Positions 7,156-15,267 are shown, counted from the first letter of the stretch. The stretch is 64,000 nt of DNA from Pilimelia columellifera (GCF_039532605.1 NZ_BAAARY010000008.1:62001-126000); one strand, 5' to 3'. Made by a program: numbers and translations. Notes: generated by a model from the sequence alone, not told the origin.

Positions 7156-8250
7156 TCACTGATCGTCGTCGGCTGTGAGCGGTGTGCCTGGGGCGTCGCC
7201 CCTGCGGGTGGGCCGGACGCCGTAGGTCTGTTTGTGGCCGCGCGTTTCCAACACGGCCGCCGCGGTGTCGGCGGAGGGTTTGGTGGTGTGGATGGACGCG
7301 GTGTAGCGGTTGCCGTTGTCGTCCTGCCGCCACACGGTCCACCGCATGTTGCGGATGCGGTACTGCGCCGACTGTGCCTCCTGCGCATGCCAGGAGTCGG
7401 CGGCGACGAGGGTCAACGCGGCCAGCGCCTCGTCGGTGTGGCCGGCGTCGGCCAGGTGTTCGGCCAGCCAGATCGGTGCCCGGGGCAGCTCGTGCGCGGT
7501 CTCGGCGCGTAGCGCGGCGGTCAGGGTTTCGCCATGGTGGTGGCGGGTGAGGTACTCGTAGAGGGTGAACTCGGCCCGACCGTCACCGGCTAAGGCGATC
7601 GCGCGCAGCTCGTCGACCCGATCTTCCTCCACAAACAGGCGCATGAGTTGGACGAACGCGCAGCGGTGCCCGTCGTCGACCAACGCCCGCAGTGTGGCGG
7701 CGTTGCCTTGGCGGCGCAGCAGGTTGGCGCGGCGGTGGCAGGTGCGGTGCGGGTCGGCCAGGTCGCAGACGTACCTGTCGCCGAGGTACGCCCAGTCCGG
7801 GTAGTCCTCGTCGCCGGCATACGGGGCGAGAGTCCCGTCGGACAAGTGGCGGTAGGCGGGTGATTCGAGGAACCCGGCGATGGTCTCGGCGGTGCCGGGG
7901 GTCAGCGGCCGACCGTCGAGCACCTCGGCTGGCGGGAGGAAGAGAATGTCGGCGCCTTCCCCGACGACGACATCCTGCGGCTGTGCGCTGGTGCTCCCGT
8001 AGAAGTAGTGCTTGACCCGGCACAGGTCGGGCAGCTCCTGGCGGGTGTGGAAGTGCAGGCCGTCGTCGGCGACGAGACGGGTCTCCTCCCACAGTTCCCG
8101 CACAGCGGCGGTCGCCGGGGGCTCGCCTGGTTCGCAGTGACCGCCAGGTAGGCACCAGATGCCCGGATGGTTCGGGGCGTGTTCGTCGCGTAGCTGCAGC
8201 AACAGCCGACCGGCCCGGTCGACCAGGAGGATGACGGCCAGATCAATCAT
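7156..8250 (-). CDS. NUDIX hydrolase fused to a helical C-terminal domain
   Basis: This 364-residue protein has an N-terminal NUDIX domain (about 1-135) with the box GGHCEPGEPPATAAV (36-50) followed by RELWEETRL (51-59); Arg replaces the late Gly of the consensus. NUDIX enzymes cleave nucleoside diphosphates linked to another group, such as ADP-ribose. Residues 140-300 are helical, with DPHRTCHRRANLLRRQGN and repeated EALAALTLV-like units, and the last 60 residues are basic (GVRPTRRGDAPG). The ATG overlaps the stop of the ADP-ribosylglycohydrolase gene by ATGA, so the two are one operon. That pairing suggests ADP-ribose as substrate, which is inference. Confidence 0.75.
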   Translation of the reverse strand: MIDLAVILLVDRAGRLLLQLRDEHAPNHPGIWCLPGGHCEPGEPPATAAVRELWEETRLVADDGLHFHTRQELPDLCRVKHYFYGSTSAQPQDVVVGEGADILFLPPAEVLDGRPLTPGTAETIAGFLESPAYRHLSDGTLAPYAGDEDYPDWAYLGDRYVCDLADPHRTCHRRANLLRRQGNAATLRALVDDGHRCAFVQLMRLFVEEDRVDELRAIALAGDGRAEFTLYEYLTRHHHGETLTAALRAETAHELPRAPIWLAEHLADAGHTDEALAALTLVAADSWHAQEAQSAQYRIRNMRWTVWRQDDNGNRYTASIHTTKPSADTAAAVLETRGHKQTYGVRPTRRGDAPGTPLTADDDQ

Positions 8251-9479
8251 CGCGGGGTGCTGTTCCAGCCGAGGCCAAGCAGGTGGGCGTCGACGATCGT
8301 CTCCAACAGTCTGGTGTCGTGGGCGTCGTCGTCGGCTCGGTACAGGTCCTGGTTGCGTTCGACGTGCAGCTCTGCGATCGACCAGCCGCGCTCGTCGCGG
8401 ACGAATCTGGCGGCGTACATGCCGTTACCGGTCCAGGACCGATGCGCGTACAGCCACCCGTCACGAACGTGCAGGTCCCACTTCTCGTCCATGCCGCGGG
8501 CGGTGTAGCCGGACTGCATCTGCTGCCACTGCTCGTCGCTGTAGACGCGCTGCGGCGCCGGGATCGGTCGGGGCATGGTGATCGGCCAGGCGCGACGACC
8601 GGCCCAGCGGGGCAGGGACTCGGTCTGCTCCCACCACGCCTTCGGCGGCCGGTGAGGGCCGCCACGCGCGGCGAGGATCCCACCGACGATCGCGCAGGTG
8701 GTGTCGATATCGCCGCCGGCAGCCGCCGTGGCCCAGAACGCCCGGGTGAAGTCATCACGGTGGTGGGCGGCCACCCACAGCGTGAACGGCACCGTGTCGA
8801 CGGCGCTGACCGCAGACCCGTTCCCCAACACCCGACCCGCCTGACGCGGATCGGTCTCGTTGGGAATCGCTGCCGCCGTCCGGATACCGGCGTGCACGGA
8901 TCCAGCGGGCGTCCGATCAGCCACCGCGGCCAGGAACTCGACCGGATCCGCCGGATCGTCACCGCCGGCGACCAGCGCAGCGGCCACCGCTACCGCCACC
9001 GCACCAGCGACCGCTTCCGGATGGGTGTGCGTCACCAGCGACGACAGGCCAGCCTGCTCTGCCGCCGCGTCAAGATCGCCGGCGTACCAGGCGCCCAACG
9101 GCGCCACCCGCATCGCAGCGCCGTTGCCGTACGAACCCTGCCCCTCGAACAGGGCACCAGCCAACTGCCGCCAATCGCCACCCTCACGGACCAGGCGCAA
9201 CAGCCGATTCGCCGCAGGGCCGTACCCGCGGTCGAAGTCATGCCTGGCAGCGAAACTCGCCGCCAACACGTCCTGGTCGATCCGACCATGCGTGTTCAGG
9301 ACATGGATCACCGAGCAGGCCATCTCGGTGTCGTCAGTCCACTGCCACCGCCCCGGCGGCAGCGTCCGCTCATCGAAGTGCGGCCGGTTGTCCGGGACGA
9401 AGAACTGCGAACCCAACGCGTCGCCAACGGCTAGGCCCCGCAGCGACGCCATCGCCTGCAACAGAGAGTCAGAAGTCAT
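8247..9479 (-). CDS. ADP-ribosylglycohydrolase family protein
   Basis: The start chosen is the ATG at 9477-9479; earlier in-frame starts up to 9590 add only poorly structured residues. The 410-residue protein has the family's metal-site motifs: GLAVGDALGSQF near residue 15, WTDDTEMA near 50 and GGDIDTTCAIVGG near 255. Enzymes of this family remove ADP-ribose from proteins, nucleic acids or small molecules using two Mg ions. The C-terminal 100 residues (from about RVYSDEQWQQMQSG) are an added domain I do not recognise, with HVRDGWLYAHRSW. It is co-transcribed with the downstream NUDIX gene. Distantly, KptA and a possible crystallin-J1-type gene lie upstream. Confidence 0.85.
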   Translation of the reverse strand: MTSDSLLQAMASLRGLAVGDALGSQFFVPDNRPHFDERTLPPGRWQWTDDTEMACSVIHVLNTHGRIDQDVLAASFAARHDFDRGYGPAANRLLRLVREGGDWRQLAGALFEGQGSYGNGAAMRVAPLGAWYAGDLDAAAEQAGLSSLVTHTHPEAVAGAVAVAVAAALVAGGDDPADPVEFLAAVADRTPAGSVHAGIRTAAAIPNETDPRQAGRVLGNGSAVSAVDTVPFTLWVAAHHRDDFTRAFWATAAAGGDIDTTCAIVGGILAARGGPHRPPKAWWEQTESLPRWAGRRAWPITMPRPIPAPQRVYSDEQWQQMQSGYTARGMDEKWDLHVRDGWLYAHRSWTGNGMYAARFVRDERGWSIAELHVERNQDLYRADDDAHDTRLLETIVDAHLLGLGWNSTPR

Positions 9480-9644
9480 CCCCGCCATGCTCCCAACCTG
9501 GCTGTGATCCCGTCCACCCATATGCGCTGCCAACGCGGGACCGAACTGGGTTGGTTCCGGCGGGTAGGGCACTGTCACAGGGCGCCTCATGGCGGCTTGC
9601 GAGCGTGGAGCCGAGGAAAGCGCGGGTGCTGATATGCACCGGAT

Positions 9645-9719
9645 CCTCCGCTTTCGCGGAGGTTCCCGAATCGAACGGGAATGTGGGAGGAAGCGCCCGC
9701 ATGGCCTCGGCTTTCGCCG
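9645..9719 (-). other. Cluster of three hairpins with GNRA loops just after a stop codon
   Basis: Read on the minus strand directly after the stop at 9720-9722, the sequence folds as CGGC-GAAA-GCCG (9708-9719), then TTCCCG-TTCGATT-CGGGAA (9663-9681), then CCTCCGC-GAAA-GCGGAGG (9645-9662). Two stems close with GAAA tetraloops and the middle one has a tRNA T-arm-like loop. It could be a complex terminator, a 3'UTR-derived RNA or a decayed tRNA-like element. Confidence 0.5.
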
Positions 9720-11879
9720 TCAACCTGGTATCAGCTCAGTGAGCCGATTGAGTGTATAGGTCGCCGATCCCTCTGGCAGGCCGTCGGGCGCCTCGATGCC
9801 GATGTACGTGACCGGCTCGTCTGGCACCTCGCCGTCCCACATCGTCACCTCAGTCTGTCCACGCCAACGGTCGATCAGGTAGGCCATGGTGAGGTAGCGC
9901 CGCTCCATCAGCGCCCGTACGCGGTCAGCCGTGGTGACCGTGTTCGCTTCGACGCGATTGAACGACGGTGTGCCAGTCAGGTAGAGGTGCAGCCACACCG
10001 CCTCCCAGCCGCCCTCGCCCTTGACGAACACCACCGGCAACGCAACCCGGCCTGGACCGCGCAGGTCAGAACGCGCCCGGACGGTCCGTGCGTCGAACGG
10101 GGCACCCTGCTGGTCCTGGGCGCGGGTCTGGTAGCCGAACATCGACTCGGCGACCTCGTCGAACGACTCGCCGGAGTAGATGTTGACCTGCGGAACCACA
10201 TAGTGCCCGGGCAGCGACAGGGGGACATCGATGAACTCGGTCGCGCCGTCCGCCGCCTCAGTGATGTCACCGGAATACACCACTCCTTCGTGGCGGTAGT
10301 TCGTCCACGACACCTGACCGACGTGGTGGAACTCGTCATCGAGCAGCAGCGCCGACAGGTCGTAATCGGTTCTACGGGCCTTCTGACGCCAGTACGTGAA
10401 AAAGCGCAGCAGGTCACCGGAGACCGATGCCCGTGAACCGCGAGGCAGCACCGCGAAGCCGCCTTCGGTCGCCTTGCCAGACAGCGGCAGCGCGACGTCG
10501 AGCACAGCGGGGTCGACCAGCAAAGGTCGCTGCGGCGGCGTCATGCGTGCGCTGATCTCCGCATCCAGCAGAGACGACATCTCCGCAACCAGCTCGGCTG
10601 GTAGTGGTGGCCGATCGTCGGGACCGACCCATGAATTACGCGAGCGACTCGCGTACATCCGGGCAGATGCGGGCGTCAGCCGGTTGCCGACATGCTCCCG
10701 CAGCGATAGGAGCACCCGACCCGACGCCGAGCTGAGCGCACCGGTGACTGCCTTGACGACGGCGGCCTGCTCGTCCACAGGCGCCAGCCGCAGCAGCCGG
10801 TCCGCGGATCGCAGCAGTAGACCGGGCGCGTTCGACAGCACCGACGCCGCCGAAGCGACGTTCCCCGCCCGCAACGCAGCCTCCGCCCGACCAGCGAAGC
10901 CGGGTACCCGACGCTCGCCGCGTGCCACCGCGAACACCTCCTGCGCGTGAGGCCACTGCGGGTACTCGTGCGGATGAAGCCGCTCGCCGAGCCGTTTCCA
11001 CCGCTCCGCATAGCGGGCAACGTCGGCAAGCTTGGCCGGGTTCGCGCCGACGACCCGGTCGAGCGAGGCCAGCAGCGCCCGCCGCTGCGGACGGCCGAAG
11101 GCACGAAAACGTGTGGGCGCCGCCAGTGACGGATCTCCGCCGGAGACCTGGCAGGCCAGGCGCAACACATCGGTCACCGTGTCCACACCGAGCAGCGGCC
11201 GGCCAAGGGTCAGCCGAACCCCGTTAAGAACCGAACGGTTCTCGCGTACTGGGATCTCGGTGGGCTGCGGCCTGTCCGCGCAAGCCACCGCGAGTTCATG
11301 AAGTAGCCCAAGATCTGCTTCGCCGAGCGGCGTCGTACTCCCCGCCAGGGCTAGGTAGAGCCGTCCGGCCTCCACCTCGACGGCATCGCCGAGATGCAGC
11401 ACGGTCACCCGATCACCGGCCGCCGCGATCAAAGCGTCATGCGCTGCCAGCAGCTCCGCGTAGGTGTGCTGATAGGTCCCGTACTCCGGCAGGTCAAGAA
11501 GATTCACCCCGCCAGCGGCGGCGATGTCGCGCAGCTGCGCGTCGGACGCGGTCCCGCCGCCGGTGAGCACCGCTGCCCGTAGACGATCGGTCCAGAACTC
11601 GACCGTGTCCGGCACGTCGTGTGGGAACCCGATGAAGTAGGCATTGTGCGCGACGTGGTCACCTACCAGCTCCCGCACCGCCGCCACCACCGTTGCGGCC
11701 ACATCCATCGCCGGCCCGGAAGCCAGGGCGCCAATGTGGTCCAACAGCGCACGTGACGCCGAGAAGCCCACATCGAGCAGCGCCGCGTCCAGCTGCCGAG
11801 CCACCGCCGACCCATCGCCAGCCGGACCAGCGCCGGCCGGCACACGCAGCGTCTTCTGGATGATCAGCTTCTCGAGCAT
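9720..11879 (-). CDS. Large TerD-domain protein of the MXAN_6230/SCO0854 type, lacking a RING finger
   Basis: The ATG at 11877-11879 begins MLEKLIIQKTL; reading further upstream runs into the tRNA-like gene. The 719-residue protein has a middle region with DVLRLACQVSGGDPSLAAPT and RWKRLGERLHPHEYP, which I associate with the MXAN_6230/SCO0854 family, and a C-terminal TerD-like domain with LSALLLDDEFHHVGQVSWTN and VVYSGDITEAADGATEFIDV. TerD domains bind calcium and occur in tellurite-resistance and stress clusters. The CxxC RING cysteines expected near the N-terminus in that family are absent. It is a single gene ending at a hairpin cluster. Role unknown. Confidence 0.65.
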   Translation of the reverse strand: MLEKLIIQKTLRVPAGAGPAGDGSAVARQLDAALLDVGFSASRALLDHIGALASGPAMDVAATVVAAVRELVGDHVAHNAYFIGFPHDVPDTVEFWTDRLRAAVLTGGGTASDAQLRDIAAAGGVNLLDLPEYGTYQHTYAELLAAHDALIAAAGDRVTVLHLGDAVEVEAGRLYLALAGSTTPLGEADLGLLHELAVACADRPQPTEIPVRENRSVLNGVRLTLGRPLLGVDTVTDVLRLACQVSGGDPSLAAPTRFRAFGRPQRRALLASLDRVVGANPAKLADVARYAERWKRLGERLHPHEYPQWPHAQEVFAVARGERRVPGFAGRAEAALRAGNVASAASVLSNAPGLLLRSADRLLRLAPVDEQAAVVKAVTGALSSASGRVLLSLREHVGNRLTPASARMYASRSRNSWVGPDDRPPLPAELVAEMSSLLDAEISARMTPPQRPLLVDPAVLDVALPLSGKATEGGFAVLPRGSRASVSGDLLRFFTYWRQKARRTDYDLSALLLDDEFHHVGQVSWTNYRHEGVVYSGDITEAADGATEFIDVPLSLPGHYVVPQVNIYSGESFDEVAESMFGYQTRAQDQQGAPFDARTVRARSDLRGPGRVALPVVFVKGEGGWEAVWLHLYLTGTPSFNRVEANTVTTADRVRALMERRYLTMAYLIDRWRGQTEVTMWDGEVPDEPVTYIGIEAPDGLPEGSATYTLNRLTELIPG

Positions 11880-11933
11880 CCGGTCCCCCAACCCAGTCGA
11901 CACAGCGGGCTGCCAGGGTGCAACCTCGCAGCA

Positions 11934-12066
11934 TGGTGGGTCGCCGAGGAATCGAACCCCGAACCTTCCGATCCACAAGGAGAAGAAGGAAGCGCGCCCA
12001 TGACCGCCAGAGGCGGCGAGCGGACGTGCTACTCAGTCGGATGCTCTGCCATTGAGCTAACGACCC
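11934..12066 (-). tRNA. tRNA-Lys-like gene with about 58 extra bases in the anticodon loop
   Basis: Read on the minus strand: acceptor GGGTCGT (12060-12066) pairs with GCGACCC (11938-11944), followed by A and an encoded CCA (11934-11936). The D-arm AGCTCAATGGCAGAGC is intact, and the T-arm CGGGG-TTCGATT-CCTCG is intact. The anticodon stem TCCGA (12037-12041) pairs with TCGGA (11967-11971), but 65 bases separate the two strands instead of 7. The 5' half strongly resembles bacterial tRNA-Lys. The insert contains a CCGCC-TCT-GGCGG hairpin. The anticodon cannot be assigned. Bacterial tRNA introns of this size are not known to me, so it is probably a disrupted tRNA. Confidence 0.65.
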
Positions 12067-12201
12067 AGTCGCCGATCATCGCATCGAAGAGTCAGAACCG
12101 CCACGGACTTCCCGAGTCGGTCGTGACGACCGACCCGTTGGTCGTCCCGGCAAGGTCAGTCGCTGGTTCGCCGGGCCGGTCGGAGCTGCGATAGTCCGGT
12201 G

Positions 12202-12549
12202 ATGACGTTCCCACTCGATGCCCTCGCCACCGCGCTGGCAAGCCGAACTGAATCATGGTTACGCCTGGGCGGACGTTGGCAGCTGCGCCCAGCCCAGCCG
12301 AACTACGGCAAGCCAGTCGCTGGGGCCGAGATGGAGTCCGCATCGTGGCTGGTCGACCTCGCCATCTGGAGTACCGGCGAAGCAGAGATGTCGAGCATCC
12401 GCACGCGCGACGACACAATGTTCAACAAGCACTATGAGCTTGCCGATGAAGGCGATCTCGAAAAGATGCTCGACGAGCTGGTTGACCTGCTCGTCAACGA
12501 CCAGGTCCCCGACGCCGCGGTCGTCGACCGGAGCCGACCAACGCGCTGA
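12202..12549 (+). CDS. Small immunity-like protein (TriTu-type, tentative)
   Basis: A 115-residue acidic protein starting at the ATG 12202 (a GTG just before it is also possible). It has WLRLGGRWQLRP, a strand-like centre with SWLVDLAIWSTGEAEMSSI and an acidic helical C-terminus (DLEKMLDELVDLLVND). The order of a central W-x-x-G-E strand followed by a C-terminal helix recalls the TriTu immunity family, but I hold that weakly. No toxin gene is adjacent. It is convergent with a broken DUF4241 gene. Confidence 0.5.
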   Translation: MTFPLDALATALASRTESWLRLGGRWQLRPAQPNYGKPVAGAEMESASWLVDLAIWSTGEAEMSSIRTRDDTMFNKHYELADEGDLEKMLDELVDLLVNDQVPDAAVVDRSRPTR

Positions 12550-12576
12550 CGGCGGAAGCGGATCTCGCTCCCGTCT

Positions 12577-12594
12577 GCCGGTTATCCAACCGGC
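12577..12594. terminator. Short hairpin between convergent genes
   Basis: GCCGGTT (12577-12583) and AACCGGC (12588-12594) form a 7-bp stem with a 4-base loop. It lies between the ends of two convergent genes and includes the TAA stop of the minus-strand one. Confidence 0.4.
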
Positions 12595-13219
12595 GCGACC
12601 TGGAAGTCGGTTACGAAGCTGGCAATGCGTCCGTCTCCGGTACGGCCCACGTAGGTCGCGTACACGCCGTCGCCCCACCCTGAACCGACGACGTACACGT
12701 TAGCTCCGGTCGACTCCTCGACGACCGCGGCGATAACTGCCTCGATCGGGTCATCCGGGATCTGCGCCGGGATGAACACATCCTCCACCTGCTCGTACTC
12801 CCAGTCGCTCAACGCTTCGAGCGCGACCTGGTCGGCCAGCGTCCCGGTACCGGAATCGACCCCGTAGCCGAAGAAGTCGTCCTCGTCGAGCGAGGTCACG
12901 TCCTGGTCGGGGAGCAGCGCCATCGTCCAAGATGCGGCCCGCTCGTCCGCGATCACCAACTGCAGGGCAGTAATCCGGCGCTGCCATTCGGAGCCATCCT
13001 TGTGCAACACCGCCACCCAGGCACGCAGCTGATACCGGCCAGGCACCACAGAATCAACGAACGGCGTGGCGTGCGGAACCAGCGGGTCACATCCCACGAC
13101 CTTGCCCGTCGGCAGCACCACCGACCCAAGCTCGTAGGCTCGACAACATAGACGACCCCGTCACGCTCGACCCGGTACCCAGCGGTCAACAGCACATCAA
13201 GATCCGGCACGTACGGCAT
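12582..13219 (-). pseudogene. DUF4241 protein with a single-base frameshift near its start
   Basis: The natural start is the ATG at 13217-13219 (MPYVPDLDVLL, then VERDGVVYVVEPTSLG). After SLG the frame is lost; the rest continues one base off as SVVLPTGKVVGCDP, ATPFVDSVVPGRYQ, and the C-terminal domain with VYVVGSGWGDGVYATYVG. The G-D-x-G-x-Y end and the DPLVPHATPF centre fit the DUF4241 family, small beta-rich proteins of unknown role that occur with immunity genes. The switch lies at a run of three G on the minus strand near 13125-13130; one added G would restore a 212-residue protein. It may be a sequence error rather than a true mutation. Confidence 0.65.
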
Positions 13220-13313
13220 GGCGGGCAGCGTATCCGCATCCCTCCCGCATTGGAGGCCCGGAGCGCGTGCAATCACGGCGTAGGAGACGGCTGCCCAAAA
13301 CCGTCGAGAATGC

Positions 13314-13676
13314 TCAGTCAGCACCATAGGGGTCGCGGGCGGCCAGCATGTCCGCAACCGTGACGCCACGACGAGTCGCCAGCCGCCGCCGCTGACGCAC
13401 CTGCGCCCTTGTACGCGGCCGGAACTTCGGCTCACGCCCGCAGCTGCACATCTCGAACCCGTCGTATCGCAGGCCAGCCGCGAGCACCGCTGCGACGGCG
13501 GCCCAGGCGGAACTATTCCGGCGCCGAGGTGCGGCGAAGTCGTGGCCGGCGAACACCATCGGTGCACGGCACCGCGTACACCGATGTACCACCCCGTCCC
13601 AAGGCTGCTTGCTGCTGCGCCGGCACGGTACGCACACGTAGTGAACCCTGTAGAAGGTCTGGGCATACCGGCACAT
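13314..13676 (-). CDS. Small zinc-ribbon protein
   Basis: Starting at the ATG 13674-13676, the 120-residue product has a CxxC pair (VCVPCR), a second CxxC pair (HRCTRCRAPM), the segment AGHDFAAPRRRNSSAW and a late CSCG. This combination is a recurrent actinobacterial family that databases often wrongly label deoxyxylulose-5-phosphate synthase; it is far too short for that enzyme. The paired cysteines suggest a structural zinc site. The C-terminal 35 residues are very basic (RPRTRAQVRQRRRLATRR). Function is unknown. It lies just outside the XRE regulator of the integrase module. Confidence 0.6.
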   Translation of the reverse strand: MCRYAQTFYRVHYVCVPCRRSSKQPWDGVVHRCTRCRAPMVFAGHDFAAPRRRNSSAWAAVAAVLAAGLRYDGFEMCSCGREPKFRPRTRAQVRQRRRLATRRGVTVADMLAARDPYGAD

Positions 13677-13739
13677 GCGGGCAAGGCTAACCACCGCACC
13701 CAAGCAGCAGCAACGCCGATGGCACCCAATCCGGCGAGC

Positions 13740-14384
13740 CTATGCGTCGACGTCGGTGGGCTCGGGGACCTGACTGCGAACAGAGGCCAGCACTTGCTGG
13801 ATTTCCTCCGGGGACATGCCCTCGCGCACAGATTGTTGTAACCCGTCGACCAGGCTGCGGACCTGGCCGCGCACGTTGGTGATGAACGCCTGCGCCTCGT
13901 CCTCGTACTGCGCGAGGAGCCCAGCAGCCTGCCGCTGCAACGCCACTACCGCGCCAGCGTCACCGGTGGCTGGTACCGAGCCGCTGTGCTCTGCCGCTGC
14001 TGCCTCGTACAGGCCCGGGCTGGACTGCGGCAGCGGCTGCCGCCCCACGATCCACCGACCGGCGATCTCCGGCGCGACGGCCACGGTCGATGTGACCTGC
14101 AGATCGCCGAAGTCCGGCGGCGGGGTCAGCAGGTAGAACGGGGGCACGTCCAGGGCGAGGGCGAGGATGAGCAACTCCTCCACGCCGACATCGCGACGGC
14201 GGACCTCGACGTTGGTCAAGACGTTGGCTGTCAACTCGACACCACCGAGCTGCTCGCAGCGGGCCGCCAAGTCCTTGACCGTCATCCCACGAGCGGCACG
14301 TAACCGCTTGATCGTGGCTGCGATCAGGTCGGATGCCCGATTCATTGCCGCTTGACGGCCACGTGCACCGGGTCGATCTGCCAT
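13740..14384 (-). CDS. XRE-family transcriptional regulator of the left integrase module
   Basis: A 214-residue protein starting at the ATG 14382-14384. Residues 18-75 form a helix-turn-helix of the XRE/Cro type (IKRLRAARGMTVKDLAARCE, then ANVLTNVEVRR and VEELLILALALDVPP). The rest is a coiled-coil-like region rich in Gln and Ala (VVALQRQAAGLLAQYEDEAQ) that may mediate oligomerisation. It is divergent from the excisionase-like gene across a 107-bp intergenic region with paired repeats, so it most likely represses that promoter and its own, as phage-type regulators do. Confidence 0.8.
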   Translation of the reverse strand: MADRPGARGRQAAMNRASDLIAATIKRLRAARGMTVKDLAARCEQLGGVELTANVLTNVEVRRRDVGVEELLILALALDVPPFYLLTPPPDFGDLQVTSTVAVAPEIAGRWIVGRQPLPQSSPGLYEAAAAEHSGSVPATGDAGAVVALQRQAAGLLAQYEDEAQAFITNVRGQVRSLVDGLQQSVREGMSPEEIQQVLASVRSQVPEPTDVDA

Positions 14385-14385
14385 A

Positions 14386-14425
14386 TTGACAACTTAGCCA
14401 CTGTCGTGTTGACAGGCAACTGTCG
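14386..14425. promoter_or_regulatory. Paired repeats, candidate operators between XRE regulator and HTH gene
   Basis: TTGACA...ACTGTCG occurs twice (14386-14406 and 14409-14425), each half also forming an imperfect inverted repeat (TGACAG/CTGTCG). They lie immediately upstream of the divergent XRE gene and overlap likely -35 boxes (TTGACA). Binding of the XRE protein is inferred. Confidence 0.5.
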
Positions 14426-14491
14426 AATCCGCACTCTAGTGCTCCTGGTGTTGATCTAACAGATCGCCAGGCCAGCAGAGGAGGACGGGCT

Positions 14492-14695
14492 GTGGATATG
14501 ACAGTTCAGCGGTTGTGGACGCATGACGAAACCGCCGCGTTCCTGCACATCTCCGCATGGACGCTGCACCACCTCTGCACCACCGGCACCGGCCCGACCC
14601 GCTACAAGGTCGGAAAGCACCGCCGGTACGACCCGACGGAGGTCGTGAGGTGGCTACGCAGCACCACTACGACCCCCGGCGGTGAGGACCGATGA
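14492..14695 (+). CDS. Excisionase-like helix-turn-helix protein
   Basis: A 67-residue protein with a GTG start at 14492 (an ATG at 14498 is also in frame) preceded by GGAGG. It shows the winged MerR/AlpA-type fold of recombination directionality factors: WTHDETAAFLHISAWTLHHL, then GTGPTRYKVGKHRRYDP and VVRWLRS. Such proteins steer tyrosine recombinases towards excision. It overlaps the next gene by ATGA and heads the AbrB-integrase operon, which supports a role as Xis. The right-hand module has no equivalent. Confidence 0.75.
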   Translation: MDMTVQRLWTHDETAAFLHISAWTLHHLCTTGTGPTRYKVGKHRRYDPTEVVRWLRSTTTTPGGEDR

Positions 14696-15267
14696 CCCCG
14701 CACAAGGACGCAGTGGGGCGATTGGTCAGTCAACACACGCCTGATCCCGAGAACCGAGCTCTGCGGGGGCTGCTGCACGCTGCCGGGATCGCCGCCGCTG
14801 ACGCCGACGCTGACAAACTGATTCAACCTCGGGCCCTGGTCGCGCTGCCGCTGTTGACTCCCACAACGCAGACGCCCCAGCTCGTAGAGCATGTGAGCAC
14901 CGTCATGAACGACCGCGGTCGGCTTGCCGACCGCAGCCCGCTACGCGTATTGGGCTGGGCGCCTGACGCCAGGATCACCATTACCGCGATGGCCGACGCG
15001 GGCATCCTGTTGGTCACCGCCGGCGGTTTGGAAGCGATCTCACGCCAAGGTCACCTCCGCCTGCCGGCTGCCACCCGACATCTCTGCCGCCTTCGGGCTG
15101 GCGATCGACTGTTGATGGCTGCGCACCACCAAGCCGCGCTGCTGACCATCTACACCCCGCGTGCGGTGGCCGCGATGACCGCGACCTACCACCAGACCAT
15201 CAGCTCAGAGCCCCCCGCCGGCCGCCCTACACAGGAGAACCGCCATGAACAACACCTCCGCCGCTGA
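14692..15267 (+). CDS. AbrB/MazE-like protein of the left integrase module
   Basis: A 191-residue protein whose centre (about 72-165) carries MNDRGRLADRSPLRVLGW and, after a loop, GHLRLPAATRHLCRL and AGDRLLMAA. This repeats the SpoVT/AbrB-like swapped-hairpin pattern (G-R-(L/I)-x-x-R; H-(L/I)-x-(L/I)-P). The same protein, diverged, is at 28822-29304. It overlaps the integrase start by 23 bases, and the same gene order occurs in both modules, so the AbrB-like protein probably controls or assists the integrase. The first 70 residues are helical and unrecognised. DNA binding is inferred. Confidence 0.65.
   Translation: MTPHKDAVGRLVSQHTPDPENRALRGLLHAAGIAAADADADKLIQPRALVALPLLTPTTQTPQLVEHVSTVMNDRGRLADRSPLRVLGWAPDARITITAMADAGILLVTAGGLEAISRQGHLRLPAATRHLCRLRAGDRLLMAAHHQAALLTIYTPRAVAAMTATYHQTISSEPPAGRPTQENRHEQHLRR

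Noticed and set aside
11644..12003. Plus-strand frame containing GGSPRNRTPNL
   Set aside because: This is a translation of the tRNA-like gene's T-arm and adjoining antisense sequence, a well-known artefact near tRNAs.
12042..12059. Group I intron as the explanation of the interrupted tRNA
   Set aside because: The insert is about 58 bases, several times too short for a group I intron and without its conserved core.
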